Position numbers and translations under genes: made by a program. Positions 24,631 through 29,568 of a DNA stretch of 29,656 nucleotides are shown here, piece after piece. Each line of letters starts with the position of its first letter. The first letter of the stretch is position 1. Location: the IMG/VR virus record IMGVR_UViG_3300003323_000029, positions 1-29,656 of that record; one strand, 5' to 3'. The notes beneath the pieces are model-generated. The model was not told the origin of the DNA. It saw only the letters and a list, made by a program, of their open reading frames with translations, and did not search any database. This DNA comes from a virus.

Positions 24631-24657
24631 AAAAAAAAATCCCCGCAGGCGCGGGGA
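24631..24657 (-). terminator. Strong intrinsic terminator of the early/tRNA unit
   Basis: TCCCCGC and GCGGGGA form a perfect 7-bp stem around AGGC. On the minus strand nine T follow at once. It ends the transcript that carries the structured RNA, tRNA and 48-residue gene. Confidence 0.92.
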
Positions 24658-24691
24658 CAAATGGCTTCATGGAGGGAAGAGAAACTTGGAG

Positions 24692-24838
24692 CTACTTCGA
24701 TTTCTTGGCTGGCTTACCTTTTACACCTTCTGCTGCGAGTTTCTTTGCAGTTTCTTGCGGAATGCCAGCGCTCTTGGCGATCTTTGGATTATGAGCAGCC
24801 ATGCGGAAGAGTCTGTTTTGCTTTTCTGTATAGGGCAT
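24692..24838 (-). CDS. 48-residue conserved-type phage protein
   Basis: The frame starts MPYTEKQNRLFRMAAHNPKI and ends in a lysine-rich tail (KGKPAKKSK). The pattern of aromatic start, PKIAKSAGIPQETAKKLAAE helix and basic tail is a familiar small phage protein type of unknown role. The ATG has GAGGTG six bases upstream; the longer open frame to 25039 merely reads through the tRNA gene. It is placed between the tRNA and the terminator. Confidence 0.75.
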   Translation of the reverse strand: MPYTEKQNRLFRMAAHNPKIAKSAGIPQETAKKLAAEGVKGKPAKKSK

Positions 24839-24849
24839 TGAACACCTCT

Positions 24850-24944
24850 TTTGAAATCTGGAGCGGGCGGCGGGACTTGAACCCGCGCCATCAAACTTGG
24901 AAAGATTGCGCTCTGCCGACTGAGCTACACCCGCTTTGAAATCT
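24850..24944. repeat. 10-bp direct repeat flanking the tRNA
   Basis: TTTGAAATCT occurs at 24850-24859 and at 24935-24944, on both sides of the tRNA gene with an 85-base period. This is what a collapsed tandem tRNA array or a recombination insertion of a tRNA unit would leave. Confidence 0.7.
24859..24934 (-). tRNA. tRNA-Gly (anticodon TCC) with encoded CCA
   Basis: The minus strand folds into a full cloverleaf. The acceptor GCGGGTG pairs with CGCCCGC (one G-U), followed by T and an encoded CCA. The D-stem is GCTC/GAGC. The anticodon arm CAATC-TTTCCAA-GTTTG has one T-T mismatch, the variable loop is ATGGC, and the T-arm GCGGG-TTCAAGT-CCCGC is intact. Anticodon TCC reads GGA (and GGG) glycine codons, and the 3' strand is identical to the E. 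coli tRNA-Gly ending CGCCCGCTCCA. It probably supplements host decoding. The gene follows the structured RNA within two bases, so the two should be one transcript with RNase P cleavage between them. Confidence 0.95.
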
Positions 24945-25380
24945 TGCCGGACTCTGCCTCCGGCTTGATGGCTTGCAGTACCATGGCTTTCGTTGTGGCG
25001 GCGGGTGCTAATCTCCCGCTTGTGGCCTCGGCCCACCAATCCTTAGCCGAATTTCACGGTATCAAGATTGCGCGTCAGCCCGCGAATCGCCACACAACTG
25101 CCGCCTACTTAGCGCCCAATCCTGAAAAGCGGGCGTGCTGTCAGGATCATAAGCAGCATGTGTGTGGCGCCTGTCTTTGCAGGCCGTCATCGTGGTTTTC
25201 TTCCCAGGTAGCCACCTTTGCAGGGCTTAGCTACACGAACCTGTCGGCTCTTTACTGCTGCTATTCTGTTCGCCGGGCTTTCACCGGCTCCGCGCTTATC
25301 CCGAAGTTACGCGCTTTGAGGCTTCCGCTTTCGCTGGCCGGGACTCGCCTGCCTCTGCCCGTTTTCCTAACCACAGGAGA
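24936..25380 (-). ncRNA. Large structured noncoding RNA candidate upstream of tRNA-Gly
   Basis: About 445 bases hold no convincing gene, yet the minus-strand RNA has many helices. From its 5' end: GTGGTT/AACCAC (25369-25374 with 25192-25197); GAGGC/GCCTC (25351-25355 with 25318-25322) enclosing a GAAA tetraloop (25325-25337); GCGC/GCGC around GTAACTTCGGGATAA; GCCGG/CCGGC (25284-25288, 25272-25276); GTAGC/GCTAC (25230-25234, 25208-25212); a GCCTG/CAGGC hairpin; a perfect 9-bp long-range CGCCACACA/TGTGTGGCG (25161-25169, 25088-25096); ATCCTGA/TCAGGAT (25141-25147, 25119-25125); GCGGG/CCCGC; AATCTTG/CAAGATT (25063-25069, 24940-24946); and GCCGGA/TCCGGC (24959-24964, 24946-24951). Size, density and tRNA neighbourhood recall the ornate phage RNAs GOLLD and ROOL, but homology is not shown. 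Ends are inferred from the promoter and the tRNA. Confidence 0.65.
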
Positions 25381-25386
25381 GATTTC

Positions 25387-25415
25387 ATTCTATGTCTTAC
25401 GGAGCTAGGCAGCAA
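25387..25415 (-). promoter_or_regulatory. Possible promoter for the structured RNA and tRNA
   Basis: On the minus strand TTGCTG (25410-25415), a 17-base spacer and TAGAAT (25387-25392) give a -35/-10 pair. The -10 matches five of six bases, the -35 only three. The predicted start near 25380 is just after the end of the 137-residue gene. Confidence 0.4.
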
Positions 25416-25818
25416 GCTTTCGTTGCGCTTCCAGAAACAGCGAAGCAATCTTACCAATCTCCATTTGCGGGATCGCTCGCAGATAGTACTGCAATGCGTG
25501 CCGGATGGCCTGGTATTCGGTTGTGGTCAGGTCGAGCAACTCTGTCGGGCGCTGGCAAGCTTTACCCATCGCGAGCCACGCCTTCACCGCACGATCATAC
25601 AGAGGCCTGTTGCCCATCCTCGACCACATCAGTACACCGACCATCAAATGCTCACTGAGCGTGTTTGCGAGGCTATTTGGGCACTTCCCGCGCTTTGCTG
25701 CGTCCAAAGCAGTCAGCACTACCCAATGGATCTTGTCTACCGACTCCTGATCCGGCTTATTCTTGGCAGCGATCAGCATTAGAGGGTTGATGACGGAGCT
25801 TTTCTTCGGCTTAACCAT
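25405..25818 (-). CDS. Helical phage protein of unknown function
   Basis: The 137-residue protein is almost fully helical (SVDKIHWVVLTALDAAKRGK, ANTLSEHLMVGVLMWSRMGN, DRAVKAWLAMGKACQRPTEL, QAIRHALQYYLRAIPQMEIG) with a basic start MVKPKKSS. Proteins of similar shape occur in Bordetella and Burkholderia phages before the late genes, but I know no function. A perfect AAGGAG seven bases before the ATG at 25818 fixes the start; the frame upstream of it is open but overlaps another gene. It is the last coding gene before the structured RNA. Confidence 0.75.
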   Translation of the reverse strand: MVKPKKSSVINPLMLIAAKNKPDQESVDKIHWVVLTALDAAKRGKCPNSLANTLSEHLMVGVLMWSRMGNRPLYDRAVKAWLAMGKACQRPTELLDLTTTEYQAIRHALQYYLRAIPQMEIGKIASLFLEAQRKLAA

Positions 25819-25984
25819 TTGATTGCTCCTTGTATCCAAGTTGGCGTAGTTTTTCAGCAATCTCTGCCAGAATTGAATGCTCCCATCGGCAACCAATATC
25901 CTTATCATATTCGACATATGCAGAATATCTAGCCCGATCAATCAGAAGCTGGTTTATCTTTCGCTGTTTCAGCCACTTAAACAT
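25811..25984 (-). CDS. 57-residue small protein
   Basis: The frame starts MFKWLKQRKINQLLIDRARY and ends EKLRQLGYKEQSNG. It is a charged, helical small protein. GGAGG lies eight bases before the ATG, and its ATG shares one base with the stop of the gene before (TAATG). Its 3' end overlaps the next gene by eight bases and contains that gene's AAGGAG site. The double overlap and good ribosome site make it convincing despite its size. The function is unknown. Confidence 0.7.
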   Translation of the reverse strand: MFKWLKQRKINQLLIDRARYSAYVEYDKDIGCRWEHSILAEIAEKLRQLGYKEQSNG

Positions 25985-26112
25985 TATTTTCCCTCCCGCT
26001 TGCTATCCCGGTAATCAAGTATTTTGTTGCCCAGCCATGCCCCGAAGAAGCAACCAACCAAGCTCCCCATGGCGTATGCACCGAGAAAGATAATGAAATT
26101 GCTATCGGACAT
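25984..26112 (-). CDS. 42-residue single-TM protein
   Basis: The frame starts MSDSNFIIFLGAYAMGSLVG, continues with a hydrophobic Gly-rich membrane segment (about residues 6-29), and ends in a charged tail (DYRDSKREGK). GGGAGGAG stands just before the ATG, which shares its A with the stop of the upstream gene (TGATG). Its own stop is coupled to the next start by TAATG. A glycine-containing single TM with charged tail is typical of small phage membrane regulators; no function can be given. Confidence 0.7.
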   Translation of the reverse strand: MSDSNFIIFLGAYAMGSLVGCFFGAWLGNKILDYRDSKREGK

Positions 26113-26294
26113 CACTCCTCCCTGTTCTGCTGGCGCATGCTGGCCATGTCAGCGTATAGCTGCACTGCCATTGGAACAAGTTGCCAACCCAAGTATGCCA
26201 GCAGGCCGAAAGCCGTTACGACAGCCGATGCAGCAATGTACGAAGCCGCGTCCCACTGCTGAATGTTTTGGAATACATCGAGGAATTGTTTCAT
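26112..26294 (-). CDS. 60-residue membrane protein
   Basis: The frame starts MKQFLDVFQNIQQWDAASYI, with a strong membrane segment at about 18-42 (IAASAVVTAFGLLAYLGWQL) and a polar tail (MASMRQQNREE). I choose the ATG at 26294, with AAAGG about eight bases upstream, over one at 26330 that would overlap the preceding gene. The stop is coupled to the next gene by TGATG. This and the next protein may form a membrane pair (superinfection exclusion or similar), but this is inference from position only. Confidence 0.68.
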   Translation of the reverse strand: MKQFLDVFQNIQQWDAASYIAASAVVTAFGLLAYLGWQLVPMAVQLYADMASMRQQNREE

Positions 26295-26304
26295 CTCTGA
26301 CCTT

Positions 26305-26616
26305 TCAGCAAATAGACGGAAATGCAACACGCTCAGCGCGGATCTGCTCCAAGCGCTCAGCCATCAGCGGGCGCGGTGCCAGCGGCTTGTGGTGGACTTT
26401 CTCCAGCGCCCGAGCTTCATTGGCCAATTGAGCGTCGCTCGGTACATAAAATGTCAGTGCAGAGTGCGTGCCAGCCTTGCGGATCTTGCCGCTGTTCGAC
26501 AGTTCAGCCAGTTGCTTGCGCGTTTCACCTAGGCTGTAGCCAGTGCGCTTGCTGATGACCGTTGGCGATAGGTACTCGCCGCGGTGTTCGTTCAGGTACT
26601 CCATGATTTCGGACAT
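26305..26616 (-). CDS. Winged-helix-like phage protein
   Basis: The 103-residue protein starts MSEIMEYLNEHRGEYLSPTV. The pattern ISKRTGYSLGETRKQLAELS followed by NSGKIRKAG and a short hairpin (SALTFYVPS) reads as a winged helix-turn-helix (residues about 4-58). A helical tail with ANEARALEKVHHKPLAPRPL follows. AAGGAG lies eight bases before the ATG. It could regulate transcription in the early operon. DNA binding is inferred from the fold pattern only, and no specific family is recognised. Confidence 0.68.
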   Translation of the reverse strand: MSEIMEYLNEHRGEYLSPTVISKRTGYSLGETRKQLAELSNSGKIRKAGTHSALTFYVPSDAQLANEARALEKVHHKPLAPRPLMAERLEQIRAERVAFPSIC

Positions 26617-26634
26617 GTTGTTTTCTCCTTGTGG

Positions 26635-27237
26635 TTAGCTCTCAATCTGCAACTTCTTTGCGCTTTCCAGGCGCAGTACTTCCTTGCACTTCGCCATGTC
26701 TCCGACCAAGCGCGGCGGCTGTAATGGCTGGCCATTGGCGGCATTGTGGGCGTTCGCAACACCGATCAGGCGCGCCGGATATTCAGGCTGCTGAGTTTTC
26801 TGCTTGTAGCCCCTGTAGCGCGTCTTGAACTCCTTGCCGACGAAGGGCCACGCCTCATCATCCTTGTCGCCCAGAACGATCCAACCGCCCATGTCTTGCA
26901 GCACAGCATGAATAACCGGATCATCAAACACGACGTCGGCATACACGCCCACTTGCCGGATTGCCTTGTCCACCTTCGACCATGCAAGCTCTGCCTGGTC
27001 TTGCGTGCTGCCCTCAAGGTATTTGGTGATGTCGGCAATTTTAGGAAACCAACGGCCATTTTCGTCTGGTGATGCCATGTGTAACTGGCAAGCCTTGCTG
27101 ATGGCGTCGAAGTCGTATTGCTTCAGGCCCTCCCAGTAGATGCCGGCGAGCGCCTTGGAAACTTCCTTGCCGTAGTACTCAGATAATCCTGTCAGCAATG
27201 TGGCAAAGCGCTTCTTTTCTTCGATGGAGTCAATCAT
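26635..27237 (-). CDS. DUF6475-type phage protein, replication region
   Basis: The 200-residue protein matches the DUF6475 family seen in many proteobacterial phages: RFATLLTGLSEYYGKEVSKA, GLKQYDFDAISKACQLHMAS, RWFPKIADITKYLEGSTQDQ, AELAWSKVDKAIRQVGVYAD, VVFDDPVIHAVLQDMGGWIV and WPFVGKEFKTRYRGY. Phage proteins of this kind are often found in replication modules and have a helicase-loader-like outline, but no activity is established to my knowledge. It overlaps the zinc-binding protein gene by eight bases. The ribosome site is weak, so translation is probably coupled. Confidence 0.82.
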   Translation of the reverse strand: MIDSIEEKKRFATLLTGLSEYYGKEVSKALAGIYWEGLKQYDFDAISKACQLHMASPDENGRWFPKIADITKYLEGSTQDQAELAWSKVDKAIRQVGVYADVVFDDPVIHAVLQDMGGWIVLGDKDDEAWPFVGKEFKTRYRGYKQKTQQPEYPARLIGVANAHNAANGQPLQPPRLVGDMAKCKEVLRLESAKKLQIES

Positions 27238-27454
27238 TTTCTGGCTCGCCCTTTGAGAACATCGGATTCAATGCAGTAACCCAATATCCGTGCCCATTCT
27301 TTGCCATTTTTTTACCCTCCATTTCTTCAGGAGTCAGGCAACGTCTATCAATCCCATACTCGCCAACACGATGCTTATCGAAGGCAGCAGATGAATTAAA
27401 CAATTCAGCACATCCTGCACATTGGTTGCGATCACCACTAACTTTCATCTTCAT
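27230..27454 (-). CDS. Small zinc-binding phage protein
   Basis: The 74-residue protein has CAGC (residues 12-15), then FNSSAAFDKHRVG with a histidine, and RRCLTPEEME with a further cysteine. This C-x2-C...H...C arrangement is typical of a small zinc knuckle family of phages that contains FDKHR and RRCLT. It is followed by MAKNGHGYWVTA. GGAGG stands four bases before the ATG, inside the end of the gene before it (ATGA overlap). A role in binding nucleic acid is likely but unproven. Confidence 0.75.
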   Translation of the reverse strand: MKMKVSGDRNQCAGCAELFNSSAAFDKHRVGEYGIDRRCLTPEEMEGKKMAKNGHGYWVTALNPMFSKGEPEND

Positions 27455-27948
27455 GCTTCCTCCATCCAGTCATGCAGATTGTGTGCGGTGGCTTGCCCCT
27501 TGGCTCCCAGCGAGGATAGGACAGGACGCCCTGAGTTTGTAGGAGCAGCCTTACCACCGTAGCCCCATCCGGCCTCATTTTTCAGCGCGTATAGGTCTTG
27601 CCAGCTATTCTCGATGGATTGATTTAGGATGGCTTCAGGCGGCAATCCACGCTCACGGAATTGAGCCAGCTTCGTGATAAGCAATTTCTGCGCGTATTCA
27701 GTAGCTGGCTTGCGGATCTTCTGGCGCATGGCAAGGAACGCTTCCCAGGCTTCCAGCGGCAGCCAGGTTGGCAGTTCGACGTCAACCAGCGCGGCTTTCT
27801 TCGCCGCCGCCTTGCGCTTCGGCTGTGTGGCTAGCAGCAGGGCGTCGTAGTCGTTCAGCAATGTCTGAAGATCGGCGCGATCGACAACAACCTTGTTGCC
27901 TTGGATCGTATGGAACGCGGCCACGCGCAGCGCATCATGATTGCTCAT
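27451..27948 (-). CDS. Replication-type phage protein (C-terminal domain of O/DnaC-like proteins)
   Basis: The 165-residue protein starts MSNHDALRVAAFHTIQGNKV. Its middle and C-terminus follow the C-terminal module of phage replication proteins: LPTWLPLEAWEAFLAMRQKI, RKPATEYAQKLLITKLAQFR and GLPPEAILNQSIENSWQDLY. That module is thought to contact replication partners. The initiator DNA-binding domain usual in front of it is not obvious, and residues 1-45 are short and unlike it. GGGAGG lies four bases before the ATG at 27948; upstream in-frame starts would overlap the antirepressor further. Confidence 0.72.
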   Translation of the reverse strand: MSNHDALRVAAFHTIQGNKVVVDRADLQTLLNDYDALLLATQPKRKAAAKKAALVDVELPTWLPLEAWEAFLAMRQKIRKPATEYAQKLLITKLAQFRERGLPPEAILNQSIENSWQDLYALKNEAGWGYGGKAAPTNSGRPVLSSLGAKGQATAHNLHDWMEEA

Positions 27949-28646
27949 ACTGCCTCCCGAACTTTGAACTTGGCCCACTCGCCAGCGATCCACTCCACGC
28001 CCTTAGCAGTGAACTTAGCAGCGTTGTAAGCATGACCGTTACCTTCCGATGTGCCAGCGCGCACCTCAAAGCGGCCAGCGTCCAGATGCTGCGCAAATGG
28101 CATCCATTCGCCGCCAAGCTTGTACATGATTTGCTCGTCGTGCAGGAAGGCGCGGAACTCCGGCTCTTTGGCGCCAAGCAGCTTGCAGACCTGGCGGAAG
28201 CCTTTACTGCCTGAGGTGGACTCGACGTATTTATCAACAAACGCTGCCTTCGGCGCCGCTATGGCCAGTTGCTGGGCCTGGGTCTCGATAATCTCCGCTT
28301 GTTCAGCAGCAAGGCGAAGTGCGCCAGAAAGCGTAGTAGGGATGACGAATTGAGGGGCTGGAGCAGTTTCCAATTCCTGCCACCGCCGGATTACGGCCAT
28401 GCGCGCCTTTGCGTTATAGCCAGTCAGCAAGCAAATTGTTTCCTCGTAAGGCAGCCTGTAACCGGATTGCTCGCGCTGGTAGCTGTCCAGATAGATGTAT
28501 CCAAAACTGGATGCATCTTTTTCGAGCACGTCCAACATGTTTGCAATGTCGCGCTTCACGTGCCCATGCTCCTTGCCAGTCAACTCGGCAATGTCAATAC
28601 TGGTCATCGTGCGAACTTCGGATTTGCCGATCAGGAGTGAGTTCAT
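27945..28646 (-). CDS. Rha-ANT antirepressor
   Basis: The 233-residue protein has an N-terminal Rha domain (MTSIDIAELTGKEHGHVKRD, IYLDSYQREQSGYRLPYEET and GYNAKARMAVIRRWQELE, about residues 14-93). A linker with coiled-coil-like LRLAAEQAEIIETQAQQLAI follows. The C-terminal domain is an ANT/KilA-C type (STSGSKGFRQVCKLLGAKEP to AAKFTAKGVEWIAGEWAKFK, about 145-229). Proteins of this design act as phage antirepressors or block growth in some lysogens (Rha). It is the second gene of the leftward early operon and overlaps the 89-residue gene by ATGA. A good AGGGGG ribosome site precedes it. Confidence 0.88.
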   Translation of the reverse strand: MNSLLIGKSEVRTMTSIDIAELTGKEHGHVKRDIANMLDVLEKDASSFGYIYLDSYQREQSGYRLPYEETICLLTGYNAKARMAVIRRWQELETAPAPQFVIPTTLSGALRLAAEQAEIIETQAQQLAIAAPKAAFVDKYVESTSGSKGFRQVCKLLGAKEPEFRAFLHDEQIMYKLGGEWMPFAQHLDAGRFEVRAGTSEGNGHAYNAAKFTAKGVEWIAGEWAKFKVREAV

Positions 28647-28912
28647 TTCACCCCCTGCGCAATGCGGCGCATGATTGCTGCGCCAGCCAGGCAGTAATTT
28701 GCCTTCGACTCATTCCCGCTGCGCATGCCCTTTTCTTGCAGCTTGGCAGCCAGAGTGCGCGCGATTTCATGGGTAATTTCTTGGCCGCCATGCTTTTCCA
28801 GCCATCCGGATTGCAAGGGATACTTGATGCCGAAAGCTCGAGCTTCCAGAACTGTCACGATGCGCGGACCAGCTTCACCGTATTTCTCTTCAAGGTATTC
28901 GATAAGTTTCAT
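28643..28912 (-). CDS. Small early phage protein
   Basis: The 89-residue protein starts MKLIEYLEEKYGEAGPRIVT and includes VLEARAFGIKYPLQSGWLEK and HEIARTLAAKLQEKG. The run of EKYGEAGPR, an AFGIxYPL motif and a Trp in GWLEKHG matches a common phage protein type next to Rha or replication genes; its function is unknown to me. AGG in AGGCAAG lies seven bases before the ATG. It is the first firm gene of the leftward early operon, 430 bases after the promoter. Confidence 0.72.
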   Translation of the reverse strand: MKLIEYLEEKYGEAGPRIVTVLEARAFGIKYPLQSGWLEKHGGQEITHEIARTLAAKLQEKGMRSGNESKANYCLAGAAIMRRIAQGVK

Positions 28913-29185
28913 ATCTTGCCTATAGTTAAGTTTAAGGTTACTTCTACTGCTTTTCGTTACTGCCTAGAGCTCAGATCCGGCTCCGTTCCCTCACAACCCC
29001 CCATACCCCCCAAAGGAAGTAAAGAGAGTTGGATACTGCCTGTGAGACGAGTCACGGACACTTATCCCTCGAGCAAACCCCGGCATTTCAGCCAGCCACA
29101 AACTACCGTGACCACCACCCGCCTTGCTCAACGCGGCGCGCCTTGTGGGATGTTACCGGCGCTTCAGATCAGCAAGTACAGACGG
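28913..29185 (-). other. Untranslated leader with G-rich tract
   Basis: No convincing gene is seen on either strand. Two short frames of 31 and 15 codons lack ribosome sites. A G-rich tract on the minus strand (28988-29011) has two runs of six G and one of three, which could form a two-layer quadruplex. The 273-base stretch would be the untranslated leader between the attenuator and the first early gene. Confidence 0.45.
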
Positions 29186-29292
29186 AAAAAAGCCCAGTAA
29201 TTTTAGGAGTGCCGGGCCGGCAAGCCTCGGTATGCAAGTGGGTGACTAGCACTCACATCCGATTTTGTCGGCACTCCTAAAACAACTGGGCT
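29186..29292 (-). terminator. Very long stem-loop terminator or attenuator in the early leader
   Basis: Arms of 24 bases (29269-29292 and 29191-29214) pair at 22 positions; the outer 8 bp are AGCCCAGT/ACTGGGCT and the inner 14 bp contain TAGGAGTGCCG/CGGCACTCCTA. On the minus strand a run of six T follows at once. The 54-base cap holds another hairpin, GTGAGTG/CACCCAC with loop CTAGT. This is much longer than a usual terminator stem and lies between the early promoter and the early genes. Confidence 0.75.
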
Positions 29293-29322
29293 ACTACGGT
29301 CACCAAACTTTTCTTTCGTCAT
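29203..29322 (-). CDS. Possible leader peptide across the attenuator
   Basis: A 39-codon frame starts MTKEKFGDRSS and stops inside the 3' arm of the long stem. Its ATG lies about 20 bases after the predicted transcript start. A ribosome that reached the stop would open the stem, as in translational attenuation. There is no clear ribosome site (only AAGTG), and the protein sequence has no recognisable features, so this is tentative. Confidence 0.2.
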   Translation of the reverse strand: MTKEKFGDRSSPVVLGVPTKSDVSASHPLAYRGLPARHS

Positions 29323-29339
29323 CAGCACTTGCCGGTACT

Positions 29340-29374
29340 GATAGGAGGAATTATTTCCTATCGCAATTATTGCG
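29340..29374. promoter_or_regulatory. Two abutting operator-like dyads over the early promoter
   Basis: GATAGGA (29340-29346) and TCCTATC (29356-29362) form a perfect dyad that brackets the -10 box. CGCAAT-T-ATTGCG (29362-29374) forms a second perfect dyad over the spacer and the edge of the -35 box. The dyads share one base and cover the promoter nearly completely, as repressor operators would. Confidence 0.55.
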
Positions 29375-29378
29375 TCAA
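29350..29378 (-). promoter_or_regulatory. Strong early promoter, leftward
   Basis: On the minus strand TTGACG (29373-29378), a 17-base spacer and AATAAT (29350-29355) form a near-consensus sigma70 promoter; five of six bases match in each box. The start is predicted near 29342. It should drive the leader, the attenuator and the early genes from 28912 leftwards. Confidence 0.72.
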
Positions 29379-29391
29379 GTAATATTTGCAA

Positions 29392-29568
29392 CTACCACAA
29401 CGATAGTGTGTTGTCGGATACGACTGTCCACAGACCGATAACAGGCAGCCAGCAGCAGACAGCCAGGAGCCAGCCGGCAGCGCGCTTCCATTGGTTGCGG
29501 CGCTCGCGGAGGATGCGCTTTGGTTGATGCGGGTCCAGGATGTAGCTGAGCGTGTCTAGCAGGTTCAT
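29392..29568 (-). CDS. 58-residue single-TM protein
   Basis: The frame starts MNLLDTLSYILDPHQPKRIL, has a very basic stretch (RERRNQWKR) and then a strong membrane segment (AAGWLLAVCCWLPVIGLWTV, about residues 30-50). It ends in a short polar tail. GAGG stands ten bases before the ATG, which overlaps the stop of the cut gene upstream (ATGA). The basic-inside rule predicts N-terminus in the cytoplasm. The function is unknown. It is the last gene before the early promoter, so it belongs to a unit entering from outside the window. Confidence 0.65.
   Translation of the reverse strand: MNLLDTLSYILDPHQPKRILRERRNQWKRAAGWLLAVCCWLPVIGLWTVVSDNTLSLW

Noticed and set aside
24936-25380. RNase P RNA or tmRNA as an explanation for the structured region
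   Set aside because: Short pieces (AGGAAAACGGGC and AACAGAA) recall RNase P motifs, but their order and spacing do not fit, and there is no tmRNA tRNA-like end or tag frame.
24859-25380. Group I intron interrupting the tRNA
   Set aside because: The tRNA is complete and unbroken, so no intron is needed, and I could not find the P7/P3 core pattern.
24944-25408. Plus-strand open frame of 154 codons opposite the structured RNA
   Set aside because: It has no ribosome site, an odd Cys/Ser/Leu composition without domain pattern, and lies against the direction of all neighbours; dense RNA helices explain the stretch better.
28409-29200. Plus-strand frame of 263 codons across the early genes and leader
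   Set aside because: It runs antisense through the antirepressor and the leader, has a Cys/Arg/Ser-rich composition and no ribosome site.
29191-29292. MITE or insertion element with 24-bp inverted ends
   Set aside because: No target duplication is seen at the flanks, and the U-run directly after one arm fits a terminator much better.
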